IMG/VR virus record: IMGVR_UViG_3300036045_000518
Span: 1 to 34,708 of that record
DNA length: 34,708 nt
Direction: 5' to 3' (one strand)
Origin: a virus
Part shown: piece after piece, positions 12,626 through 20,435 of the stretch
How positions within the stretch are numbered: position 1 is the first letter of the stretch
How the letters are laid out: each line of letters opens with the position of its first letter
Position numbers and translations under genes: made by a program
The notes under the pieces: generated by a model
The model's input: only the letters and a program-made list of their open reading frames with translations
What the model was told of the DNA's origin: nothing
Databases searched by the model: none

Positions 12626-15585
12626 GCTTTCTCGACCGGGCGCTCGCCCGCCTCGGCTACATCAAAGCGCAGACAGCCCAGGCACCAGCCTGGGCGCGCG
12701 CCGGGCTGGCCGGCGAAGTCGAGCAGATCCCGGACGGCGAAGACGTGGCACGGCAGGGCGAGCTCTACAAGAAGCTTTCCTGGCTCCAGATCGCCATCAG
12801 TTTGTATGCCCAGTCAGCCGCCTCGACGCCGCTCAATGTGCTCCAGCTCGTCGGCGAAGAGACGAAGGCGATCACGAATCACCCGTTCGAGCAGCGGATG
12901 CGGGCACCAAACCCGATGCAGAGCCAGTTCGAGTTCCTGGAGGCGCATTTCGCCTTCCGGCGCCTGATGGGCAATAGCTACTGGTGGCTCAACCGCTCAG
13001 GCCCAGACGAGGAACCTGCCGAAATCTGGCTTATTCCGCCGCACCAGGTGCGGCCGGTGCCCGACGGGCGAATGTTTTTGCGCGGCTATCTCTACGACGC
13101 CGGCGACAGCACCAAGATCCCGCTTGAGCCGTGGGAGGTGATGCATTTCAAGCAGTGGCATCCGCTTTCCAAATATGTCGGCCTGAGCATCATTGAGGCG
13201 CTGGCGATCGGCGCGCACGGCGATCTCGCCGCCCAGAAATACGACGCCAATTTCTACGCGGCCGACAACGCCAAGATGCCGGGCGCGCTCGCGTTCGCCG
13301 ACCCGATCAACGACTCCGACTGGAGCCGGATGAAGCGGGAAGCGCGTGAGCAGCACGGCGGCACCAAGCGTGGTCTGATGATGCTGCGGAACGTCGGCAA
13401 GGGCGGCGTCGAGTGGGTCCAGATGGCGATGAGCCACGCGGACCAGCAGTATCTGGAAAAGCGCGAGTTCACCAAGAACGAAATCTTCGCGCTGGTTGCG
13501 CCGGGCCTGGCCTCCTCGATCGCCATCAACGCGAACGAAGCCTCGGGCCGCACCGGCGACGCGGTCTTCAATGCCCGCGCGCTGTACCCGGCACACATCG
13601 CTACCGCCGAGAAGATCACGGCCACAGTCCTGCCGGCCTACGGCCCGAACCTGGTAGCCCAGTTCGACGACGTGCGCCACAAGGACCGCCAACTGGAACT
13701 GGCCGAACAGGCAGCCGCCGAAAAGGTGATGACGCTGGACGAGTTGCGGAAGCAGTTCTGGAAGCTCGCCCCGATCGGCGATGCGCGCGGCGAGTTGCTC
13801 GTTGCCGAGATCGGCAAGGGCCAGACCGATACCCGATCGGTCGAAGAGAAAGAAGCTGCGGCCGCACCCGAAGACGAGGAGCTGCTCGACGAGGAACCGC
13901 CCGAAGAAGACCTCGACGCCGTGGACTGGGATACGGCCGTCGCCGGCGAAGCTCCCGATGAAGCACTCAAGGCGATGACGCGCTCCGAGGCAGCCCGTGT
14001 CGCCGCCCTGGCCCGCTGGGGCAAGTACAAGCCGCAAGGCCAGCAGAAGCCCGCAGGGCGAACCAGAAAGCCCAAGAAGCCCGCGCAGAGCAAAGAAGAG
14101 CGCGCGGCCGAGAAGGCGAAGACACAGGCCGACAACCGCGCGAAGGTGTTCGATCAGCTGCAGGTCGCTGGCGGTCGTGACGCGCTCGCTGCACTCATGA
14201 GCGGCGACGCCCCAGACGGCGCGGAAGCTGAGAAACTCCAGGCGATCGGCCTGGCCGAGCGAGCCGACGACGGCACGTTCCGTCTCTCAGCCGCCGGCCG
14301 CATGGTCTGGAACGCCGCCACGCGCGGTGACGCGGCGAGAGCCGGCGAAGTGATCAGCCGAGCGCGCGATGCTGCGAACCGCAGAAACGACAAGCAGAAG
14401 GCAAAAGAAGAGAAAACCGGCGGCGGGAAGGGCGCGAAACCCAAGCCCGATCCGGCGAAAGAGAAAGCTGAGAAAGCGGCTGCGACGGCGGAGCAGGTTG
14501 GGCTGAAGCCGCAGGAAGTCGCTGGACTGCGCTCGGCGGCCGAGGGCAAGGGTGCCGCCGAAGCCGACATCGACGGCCTGGCTGAAGACGGACTCATTGT
14601 CTACAACGCCAGTGAGGATCGCTTCGAAGCCACGGACCAGGGACGGCGAGCGCTCTCGGCACTCGAACGCGGCGACGTGCGCCAGTACGAAGCGGCCCTG
14701 CAGGACGGTCGCGCAGCCGCAGCACGCGAAACCGAACGAAGGAGGCGCGCTGCGGCCAAGGCCGACCTCGACAAGTACGAACGCAAGGCGCTCAAGCGGC
14801 TCGACGCCGGGAAATCCCCAGCCTGCCAATTCGAAAGCGATGTACTCGACGAGGACACCCTCGAAGAGCTTACACACGCCCTGAACCATTGTGCGAACGC
14901 TGACGACGTTCGGAGCGCCTTCAAACGCGCGCCGGGCGACGGGCTGACGCCAGAAGAGCAGGCACTGTTCGAGCGGCTTGTGAGCATGCTTGGTGCCAGC
15001 CAGGCCGAGATCGCACGCAACATCGTGCGCGGCGCTGCCAACGTTGACGGCATGCTCAAAACGCTCGGCGAGATGATCGCCGCTGCGCTCTCGCCGGCGT
15101 TGGCCTCGGTTGTCGAAGCGCGCATCGCCGAGCTGACGATGCAGATCGGGATGGCCTTCGACGTGGCCGACCTCGGTGCCGACGTGGCGGGCCGCTACGT
15201 TTCGAACTACCTCACCGGCATCGACGCGACGACCAAGCGCGCCGTCGAGCGGGCCGTCGATCTGTACCGTGCCCGGCCCGGCATGACCGTCGGCGACCTG
15301 ACCACGGTACTGGAGGGCGCATTCTCGCCGCGCCGTGCGGATCTGATCGCCGTGACCAGCATCACGGAGGCAGCCAGTCACGCGACCGAAGCCTACCAGG
15401 CGCAACTCAAAGCGGCCGGCATCGAGAGCGAGCGCGTCTGGCGCACGAACAACGACGAGCGTGTGTGTCCGATCTGCGGGCCGCTGAACGGGCAATCGGA
15501 AGAGCAGTGGCGCGATCGGTTCCCGCGCGGTGCGCCGGCGCACCTGCGGTGCCGCTGTATGACGACGCTGAAGGTGAAGGCGTGA
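12622..15585 (+). CDS. Portal-MuF head morphogenesis fusion, 987 aa
   Basis: Residues 1 to about 400 are an HK97-type portal (SWLQIAISLYAQSAASTPLNV, FGFRRLMGNSYWW-like helix, EIWLIPPHQVRPVPDG, EVMHFKQWHPLSKYVGLSIIEA). It forms the dodecameric ring at the head vertex. About 412-450 is a strongly acidic linker. About 452-505 is Lys/Ala-rich, and about 509-706 holds two copies of a small winged-helix-like unit separated by a charged linker. From about 731 comes a region common in portal C-termini. The last 75 residues are a MuF/SPP1-gp7 domain with CPICGPLNG and HLRCRC, a probable zinc site. The start ATG 12622 overlaps the terminase stop (ATGA). An ordinary portal is 400-500 aa, so this is a fusion plus insertion. 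Confidence 0.88.
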   Translation: MSFLDRALARLGYIKAQTAQAPAWARAGLAGEVEQIPDGEDVARQGELYKKLSWLQIAISLYAQSAASTPLNVLQLVGEETKAITNHPFEQRMRAPNPMQSQFEFLEAHFAFRRLMGNSYWWLNRSGPDEEPAEIWLIPPHQVRPVPDGRMFLRGYLYDAGDSTKIPLEPWEVMHFKQWHPLSKYVGLSIIEALAIGAHGDLAAQKYDANFYAADNAKMPGALAFADPINDSDWSRMKREAREQHGGTKRGLMMLRNVGKGGVEWVQMAMSHADQQYLEKREFTKNEIFALVAPGLASSIAINANEASGRTGDAVFNARALYPAHIATAEKITATVLPAYGPNLVAQFDDVRHKDRQLELAEQAAAEKVMTLDELRKQFWKLAPIGDARGELLVAEIGKGQTDTRSVEEKEAAAAPEDEELLDEEPPEEDLDAVDWDTAVAGEAPDEALKAMTRSEAARVAALARWGKYKPQGQQKPAGRTRKPKKPAQSKEERAAEKAKTQADNRAKVFDQLQVAGGRDALAALMSGDAPDGAEAEKLQAIGLAERADDGTFRLSAAGRMVWNAATRGDAARAGEVISRARDAANRRNDKQKAKEEKTGGGKGAKPKPDPAKEKAEKAAATAEQVGLKPQEVAGLRSAAEGKGAAEADIDGLAEDGLIVYNASEDRFEATDQGRRALSALERGDVRQYEAALQDGRAAAARETERRRRAAAKADLDKYERKALKRLDAGKSPACQFESDVLDEDTLEELTHALNHCANADDVRSAFKRAPGDGLTPEEQALFERLVSMLGASQAEIARNIVRGAANVDGMLKTLGEMIAAALSPALASVVEARIAELTMQIGMAFDVADLGADVAGRYVSNYLTGIDATTKRAVERAVDLYRARPGMTVGDLTTVLEGAFSPRRADLIAVTSITEAASHATEAYQAQLKAAGIESERVWRTNNDERVCPICGPLNGQSEEQWRDRFPRGAPAHLRCRCMTTLKVKA

Positions 15586-15788
15586 AGGTTTTTACCTGCA
15601 ACGACCACGTAGGTGTCTGGCTCTTCGGCGTGTCGGTGATTGTGGCCACTGATGAGGCGGAGGCGCAGAGCCTTCTATGTAACGCCCTCATAGCCGCAGG
15701 CCTAATGCTAGAACAAACGCCCTTCGCGCTTACGGAGCTTGATACGGGCACGGCGCGGGCGGTCATTCTCTGGGACGGTGACTACTGA
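15582..15788 (+). CDS. Hypothetical protein, 68 aa
   Basis: Not recognised. It starts at GTG 15582, overlapping the portal-MuF stop by four bases (GTGA), and ends one base into the next ATG. It is a compact beta-alpha-beta pattern (VGVWLFGVSVIVATDEAEAQSLL, then ALIAAGLMLE, then ARAVILWDGDY), suggesting a small ferredoxin-like fold. Between portal-MuF and the capsid cluster it could be a head-assembly accessory, but nothing specific supports that. Confidence 0.7.
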   Translation: MKVFTCNDHVGVWLFGVSVIVATDEAEAQSLLCNALIAAGLMLEQTPFALTELDTGTARAVILWDGDY

Positions 15789-16255
15789 TGAGCAGTGGCA
15801 TCGAAGCCGAAGGGCTCGAAGCAATCCTCGTTACCTTCCGCCAGGATCTCGACCGCGTGCTCGAGCCGGTGACGCAGGCGATCGGCGAAATCGGGCGCGA
15901 CCGCCTCAGTCAGTACCCCGCGCCCCGACGCGCGCCCCAGGCGTTCCGCAGCGCACAGCAGCGCCGTGGCTTCTTCGCAAAACTCCGCAGCGGTCAGATC
16001 CAGGTGCCGTACCAGCGCGGTGGGCGCGGCAGTCAGTCGCTCGGACGCAAGTGGCAGATCGTGCAGCAGCCTGGCCCGAACCGCGTACTCCGCAACACGG
16101 CGCGCTACGCCGGCCTGGTGCAGGGCGAACGAAACGCCGCCTACCACCGCGGCCACTGGCCTGATGTGCAGCAGGTGGCCAATGAAATCGACAGCGACGG
16201 CACCGCCGAGCGCCTTACGGTGAATGCGCTGCAGAACGCCTACGGAGCCGAGTAA
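15788..16255 (+). CDS. Putative HK97 gp10-like neck protein, 155 aa
   Basis: It resembles the head-tail joining (HK97 gp10-like) group. It has an N-terminal helix (LEAILVTFRQDLDRVLEPVTQAIGEIGRDRLSQYP), a basic middle with arginines (RRGFFAKLRSG), a beta segment (GRKWQIVQQPG) and the RYAGLVQGERN motif followed by a helix. Such proteins sit between connector and tail terminator. Here the gene lies before the capsid gene rather than after it, which is less usual and lowers confidence. It shares one base with each neighbour. Confidence 0.6.
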   Translation: MSSGIEAEGLEAILVTFRQDLDRVLEPVTQAIGEIGRDRLSQYPAPRRAPQAFRSAQQRRGFFAKLRSGQIQVPYQRGGRGSQSLGRKWQIVQQPGPNRVLRNTARYAGLVQGERNAAYHRGHWPDVQQVANEIDSDGTAERLTVNALQNAYGAE

Positions 16256-18348
16256 TGGATCCTGATGAGCAAGAGCCCGTCTTCGCTATCAAAGCCCTCG
16301 GCGATCGCCACCTCGAAGTGCGGGTCGCCTTCGGGAACGTCCTCAAGCGCGACGGCCATGGCGAATACTTCCACGCCGGCACTGATTTCGACGAAGAGCA
16401 TTTTCCCACGCCGCCGGCGACGTACTACCACGGCTTCGACGAGCACGGCAGGCCCGCCGGCAAGCCGATCTACATCGGCAAGACGGTGGGCCGCGAGACG
16501 AGAAGCGATGGCCACTACCTCACCATCAAGCTCAACAGCAGTCGCTATGCCGATCGGGCCTACAAAGCCGCCGAAGCCGGCCAATGCGTGGCCAGTCCGG
16601 CGACTGTGGCGCACCTACGCCGGCGCGACCGGGACGGTGGCCTCTCCTACTGGCCAATCGCCGAAATCGCGGCCTGGGACGACGCGCCGAACCGCCGTCC
16701 GGCCAACCGGGAAAGCATCGCGGTTCCGGTGCTCAAGGCCCTCTACGCCGACGCAGGCCTCAATCTGCCGGCGAGTGTGGATACCCTCCCCGCCACAGGC
16801 AGCGCCACAGGACCCGGCGAGGGTCAGCGCGCGGCGACGGCGGATCTGCCCCCCGAACACCCCCCCAAGGAGTACCCCCGTATGACCCCCGAAGAAATCC
16901 AGGCCGCAATCCAGGCGGCTATCGAAGCCGACCGCAAGGCGCAGGCCGACGCGGCCGCAGCGGCCAAGGCCGAGCAGGAGCGCACGGACGCCGCCGTCAA
17001 GGCAGCGAAGATCGAGTGGGAGAAAGAGCAGGCCGCCGGGCGCCGGCTGCCCGACTTCGGCGCGGGCGGGAACGCCTTCCCGCTGCCCGGCGTGACGCGC
17101 TTTTCGGACGTGAAAGCGTACGACCATCTCGACCTGGCTGACCAGGCCTTCTTGGTCGGCATCGTGGGTTCCGTGCGCGGCCAGCGCGCGAGCGAGGCGG
17201 CCTACAAGGCACTCGCCATCAAGGCGGCTGAAGGCAAGGACAGCGACGCAAGCGACGTGCAGCGCGCGATGAAAGCGGCGGGTATCGACCCGGCCGATTT
17301 CACCAACGCCGCGAAGGCCAACGAGCTGAACTACACGACCCAGGCCGGCTACGGCGATGAGTGGGCCGGCGTGGTCTACTCCAACCGCGTGTGGGAGGCC
17401 GTGCGCGCGCCAACCTCGATCGTCGGCATGCTGCCGGAGATCATCATCCCGCAGGGGAGCGAGAGCGTGATCGACCCGCTCGAGGATGCCGATCCGACCT
17501 GGTACAAGGTTGGGCAGACAACCGACCTGAACAGCACGACCGGCCGTCCGGACGCAACCGTACCGGCGAGCAAGATCGGCAGTGCCAACAAGACCCACAC
17601 CGCGACCAAGATCGGCGCGCGTGTCGTGTGGACTGGTGAGGTTGATGAGGATCTGGTGCTGCCGTATGTGACGGAGCTGCGGCGCAAGATCGAGGTGTCG
17701 GGTGCCGAAATCATGGAGCACCTGGCGATCGACGCCGACTCGGACTTGTCGGCGACGACCAACATCAACCTGATCTCGGGCACGCCGGGCGCAACTGCGG
17801 TGTATACGTCGTTCGACGGCTTCCGTAAGCTGGCGCTGGTGACTAACACCGCGAACAGTTACGACGCCGGCGGCACGCTGTACGACACGCTGTTCCTGGA
17901 GATTGCCAAGCTCATGGGTACGGCCGGCCTGCTCGGCGCGGACAAGAACAAGGCACTCTTCATCATCGACCCGAACGTGATGTGGAAGGCGCTCCAGCTC
18001 GCGAGTCTGAAGACCCGCGACGTGTTCGAGAACGCGACGATCGAGAACGGCGTGTTCGAGGCGATCTTTGGCTACAAGGTCAAGACCTCGTTCCATATGC
18101 ACAAGCAGAGTGCGAAGCGCATGGCGAACACCGCTGGCAAGATCCACGGCACCGACTCGAACAATACGCGCGGCGCGATCCTGTGTGTGCGCCCGGATCA
18201 GTGGAAGCTGGCGCGCAAGCGCAAGACCACACTGGAAACGAGTCGCTACCCCGAGTCGGACGCCAACCAGATCGTGGTCACGCTGCGCGCGGGCCTGAAA
18301 CCGCGTGACAACGAGGCGGCCGCAATCGCCTACAACGTCGGCGTGTAA
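16255..18348 (+). CDS. Prohead protease-scaffold-major capsid fusion, 697 aa
   Basis: Residues 1 to about 165 look like an HK97-type (S78) prohead protease: candidate His59 (TYYHG), a GKTVGR strand, DRAYKAAEAGQCVASPA with candidate nucleophile Ser114, and AEIAAWDDAPNRRPAN with candidate Glu137. About 170-209 is a Pro/Gly linker. About 210-262 is an Ala/Glu/Lys coiled coil like a delta scaffold. From about 265 comes the HK97-fold capsid (YSNRVWEAVRAPTSIVGMLPEIIIPQG, WTGEVDEDLVLPYV, GYKVKTSFHMHKQSAKRM). An internal ATG at 16882 with AAGGAG would yield a 488-aa scaffold-capsid alone. A C7 tract just before it may decide between fusion and separate products. Confidence 0.85.
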   Translation: MDPDEQEPVFAIKALGDRHLEVRVAFGNVLKRDGHGEYFHAGTDFDEEHFPTPPATYYHGFDEHGRPAGKPIYIGKTVGRETRSDGHYLTIKLNSSRYADRAYKAAEAGQCVASPATVAHLRRRDRDGGLSYWPIAEIAAWDDAPNRRPANRESIAVPVLKALYADAGLNLPASVDTLPATGSATGPGEGQRAATADLPPEHPPKEYPRMTPEEIQAAIQAAIEADRKAQADAAAAAKAEQERTDAAVKAAKIEWEKEQAAGRRLPDFGAGGNAFPLPGVTRFSDVKAYDHLDLADQAFLVGIVGSVRGQRASEAAYKALAIKAAEGKDSDASDVQRAMKAAGIDPADFTNAAKANELNYTTQAGYGDEWAGVVYSNRVWEAVRAPTSIVGMLPEIIIPQGSESVIDPLEDADPTWYKVGQTTDLNSTTGRPDATVPASKIGSANKTHTATKIGARVVWTGEVDEDLVLPYVTELRRKIEVSGAEIMEHLAIDADSDLSATTNINLISGTPGATAVYTSFDGFRKLALVTNTANSYDAGGTLYDTLFLEIAKLMGTAGLLGADKNKALFIIDPNVMWKALQLASLKTRDVFENATIENGVFEAIFGYKVKTSFHMHKQSAKRMANTAGKIHGTDSNNTRGAILCVRPDQWKLARKRKTTLETSRYPESDANQIVVTLRAGLKPRDNEAAAIAYNVGV
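16849..16885 (+). promoter_or_regulatory. C6/C7 tracts, internal RBS and ATG in the protease-capsid gene
   Basis: A C6 run (16849-16854) and a C7 run (16860-16866) are followed at once by AAGGAG (16867-16872) and an in-frame ATG at 16882-16884, nine bases later. In the +1 frame a TGA at 16883-16885 overlaps that ATG. Loss or skipping of one C would therefore end the protease at about 209 residues on the ATGA junction that this genome uses everywhere. The site may be a programmed +1 slip, an internal initiation site, or a sequencing indel. Confidence 0.7.
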
Positions 18349-18384
18349 CGTCTTCCGTCTTCCGTCCCCTGACCCGCAGCAACC

Positions 18385-18408
18385 AGAGCGGGCGCCCCGG
18401 CCCGCTCT
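18385..18408 (+). terminator. Hairpin after the capsid gene
   Basis: A perfect 9-bp stem AGAGCGGGC (18385-18393) and GCCCGCTCT (18400-18408) has a six-base loop. No T-run follows. It lies in the 78-bp gap after the capsid stop, where phages often keep an RNA-stabilising or partial-termination hairpin. Confidence 0.6.
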
Positions 18409-18426
18409 CACTCCCCGGAGCACTCC

Positions 18427-18828
18427 ATGAGCGATCTGCTCATCCCTCGCGGAGCCGCACGCCGCCAGGTCGCACGCTCGAAAGCGTTCAACCTCGACAA
18501 CGGCGCTGCAGCCACACTCGACGATGTAATTCTTCGGCACAGCCAGGCAATCCGGATCGAAGCGGCGCGCATTGTCTACTCGGACGCGACGAGCGGCACC
18601 GTTGCAGCCGGCTCGGTTGCTGTCGGCTCGGCCGCCGGCGGCGCGCAGTACGTTGCGGCGACCAACTACCAGGATGCCAAAGCCGTCGGCACTCAGACCG
18701 CACTCACGCTCACCAGCGCGGCCGAGCGCATCGCCGCCGGCACGCCGATCTGTGTGCGCCACACCGGCGTGGCCGCGACGCAGGCCGGCGAGGCCTACGT
18801 CGAGATCGAGTACGTGGTACTCGGCTAA
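18427..18828 (+). CDS. Putative capsid decoration protein, 133 aa
   Basis: This is the first gene after the capsid gene. It has a basic N-terminus (RGAARRQVARSKAF), then Ala/Gly/Thr/Val-rich beta strands (IRIEAARIVYSDATSGTVAAGSVAVG, GEAYVEIEYVVLG). Size, composition and position fit a capsid decoration or head-stabilising protein, but no conserved family motif is evident. CCGGAG lies seven bases before ATG 18427. Confidence 0.6.
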   Translation: MSDLLIPRGAARRQVARSKAFNLDNGAAATLDDVILRHSQAIRIEAARIVYSDATSGTVAAGSVAVGSAAGGAQYVAATNYQDAKAVGTQTALTLTSAAERIAAGTPICVRHTGVAATQAGEAYVEIEYVVLG

Positions 18829-18839
18829 GGAGGCCTCCC

Positions 18840-19175
18840 ATGGGCGGACGCGCCTTCAGCAGCCGACAGGTTCTTCAGAGCGCCGCAGGAGCCACCGGCG
18901 ACGGCTCGCCGATGGACGTGCGCGGCCTCGCTGCCTCGGTGGTGCAGCTCATCGGCACCTTCACCGCCACGATCACGTGGGAAGCCTCGCTCGACGGGGC
19001 GGCCTGGGTGGCGGTGCAAGCCGTTCCACTCGCCACCGGCACCGCCGCCACGACCGCCACAGCCGCCGGGCTCTACCGTGTCGATACACGTGGCCTGGTT
19101 GCGCTTCGGGCGCGCGTGAGCGCGTTCACCAGCGGCACGATCGACGCGGTCGGCTACGGAAGCGCAGAGGGCTAA
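18840..19175 (+). CDS. Beta-sandwich virion protein, 111 aa
   Basis: AAGGAGG precedes ATG 18840. The body follows a pattern frequent in phage head or spike proteins: VVQLIGTFTATITWEASLDGAAWVAVQAVPLATG, then AAGLYRVDTRGLVALRARVSAFTSGTIDAVGYG. These are paired strands like a carbohydrate-binding-type jelly roll. It may decorate the capsid together with the preceding protein. The gene contains the only two CACGTG sites I found outside the array at 31399-31603 (18974-18979 and 19087-19092). Function is otherwise unassigned. Confidence 0.6.
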   Translation: MGGRAFSSRQVLQSAAGATGDGSPMDVRGLAASVVQLIGTFTATITWEASLDGAAWVAVQAVPLATGTAATTATAAGLYRVDTRGLVALRARVSAFTSGTIDAVGYGSAEG

Positions 19176-19769
19176 GTGGCGTACTGCACCACCGACGACA
19201 TCAAGGACTATCTGCGCCCAAACACTGCCCAGGCGATGGGCGTGGGCGACGACGCACTGATTGCCCGCTTGATTACGGCGGCGCAGAAGCGCATCGATCG
19301 CGAGTGCGGTCGCACGTTCGAGGCGGTCACGGCCACGCGCCGCTACCACGCGCTGCGCGATGTGTGCGGCCGCGTACTCACGCTCGACGCCGACCTGCTC
19401 ACCGTGACCGCCCTCACGAACGGCGATGGGCAGGTCATTCCGGGCTCGGCCTATGTGCTGGAGCCAACCAATAGTCCACCGTATAGCCAGATCGTCCTCA
19501 AGGCGGGCCAGGGCTACGTGTGGCAGTACACGCAGGATCCGGAGGAGGCGATCGGACTCCTGGGCACCTGGGGCTACACGGCGACGCCTGAACCCGACAT
19601 CGTGGAAGCGTGCGTGCGCCTGGCGAGCTTTCTCTACAAGCGCGCGACGAACACCGGCACCGACGCCGACCGCGCAACGGTCGCGCCGGACGGGCAAATC
19701 CTGATGCCGGCCCGCCTCCCCTCTGATGTGCGCGAGTTTCTGGCCCCCCACAAGCGGAAATCGTTCTGA
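19176..19769 (+). CDS. Head-tail connector protein, 197 aa
   Basis: The sequence matches the gp6/gp15 phage head-tail connector group: an N-terminal DDIKDYLRPN segment, a helix ALIARLITAAQKRIDRECGR that is the hallmark of these ring-forming proteins, a variable beta region (TLDADLLTVTALTNGDG), and a C-terminal helix (DIVEACVRLASFLYKRA). It would form the ring under the portal. The start is GTG 19176 directly after the preceding stop, with AGAGGG upstream. The stop shares a base with the next ATG. Confidence 0.82.
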   Translation: MAYCTTDDIKDYLRPNTAQAMGVGDDALIARLITAAQKRIDRECGRTFEAVTATRRYHALRDVCGRVLTLDADLLTVTALTNGDGQVIPGSAYVLEPTNSPPYSQIVLKAGQGYVWQYTQDPEEAIGLLGTWGYTATPEPDIVEACVRLASFLYKRATNTGTDADRATVAPDGQILMPARLPSDVREFLAPHKRKSF

Positions 19770-20239
19770 TGGCGAGTGTCATCCGCAGCATCTACAGCAC
19801 GCTCGCTACAAAAGCCGTCACGGTCGGCGGCATTACGCCGCGCGTGTTCGACCTGGATAAACTGCCGAACCAGGTGCAGCGCACGGAACTCCCCTGTCGG
19901 CTCTTGCTCCCGCTCGGACCGCGTGGCGAGGCCAGGGAGTTCGACTTCGTGGCGATGGGCAAGACCGCCACAATGACGTGGCAGGTCACCGATCTGATGC
20001 TGTGGCGTGCGGCAGGAAGCGGGATCGGCCTCGAAGACATCGCCGAAACCCTGGTGCTGTATGCCGCAGCGTACCTCGAAATGCTGCGACAGAACCGCAG
20101 CATGGGCCAGACGCAGGTGCATATCACCGGTGCCAAAACCACCTATGGCACGTTCGCCTATCCCGACGCAGACACCGGGCCCCAGTTCCACGGCGTTGCG
20201 TGCGAGATCACCTTCCAGGAGTACCTCAGTGGCGCGTAA
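19769..20239 (+). CDS. Putative tail-terminator/completion protein, 156 aa
   Basis: Position (between connector and tail tube) and size fit the tail-terminator family. The sequence has an opening helix (VIRSIYSTLATKAVTV), strands (RTELPCRLLLPLG; TATMTWQVTDLML), a long central helix (LEDIAETLVLYAAAYLEMLRQNRSMG) and a closing strand FHGVACEITFQEYLS. This resembles the alpha/beta layout of lambda gpU-like proteins. Sequence identity to a named family is not obvious to me. ATG 19769 overlaps the preceding stop, and the next start lies 11 bases inside its end. Confidence 0.6.
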   Translation: MASVIRSIYSTLATKAVTVGGITPRVFDLDKLPNQVQRTELPCRLLLPLGPRGEAREFDFVAMGKTATMTWQVTDLMLWRAAGSGIGLEDIAETLVLYAAAYLEMLRQNRSMGQTQVHITGAKTTYGTFAYPDADTGPQFHGVACEITFQEYLSGA

Positions 20240-20429
20240 ACCGCTTCCCCCCGCCCAGGCCGCCCCCGCGATGCGCTACGTCGGCGACGGTGCGTTCGTG
20301 CTTGGCGTGCCGATGCGCGATCTGTCGGCTGCGGAGTGGCTGGCACTCTCCGACAACGAGCGCCAGGCCGCCCAAGCTCTGTACGAGCCGGACGTGCCGG
20401 CACTGCCGGACGTGCCGGCCGAGGAGTAA
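20229..20429 (+). CDS. Small tail-region protein, 66 aa
   Basis: It starts at GTG 20229, 11 bases inside the preceding gene. It contains MRYVGDGAFVLGVPMRDLSAAEWLAL, a pattern that I associate with short phage proteins of unknown function encoded next to the tail tube gene, then an acidic tail with two PDVPA repeats. It may be a small beta-barrel plus helix. No function is assigned. Confidence 0.65.
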   Translation: MARKPLPPAQAAPAMRYVGDGAFVLGVPMRDLSAAEWLALSDNERQAAQALYEPDVPALPDVPAEE

Positions 20430-20435
20430 TTCCCT

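Noticed and set aside
15355-15585. A MuF polymorphic toxin at the portal-fusion C-terminus
   Set aside because: The protein ends within the MuF Cys motif (HLRCRC then seven residues), leaving no room for a toxin domain, and no immunity gene follows.
16615-18762. A 715-residue leftward open frame antisense to the capsid gene
   Set aside because: It results from GC-rich codon bias. The protein is Arg/Gly/Val-rich without domains, has no ribosome site and covers a well-supported capsid gene.
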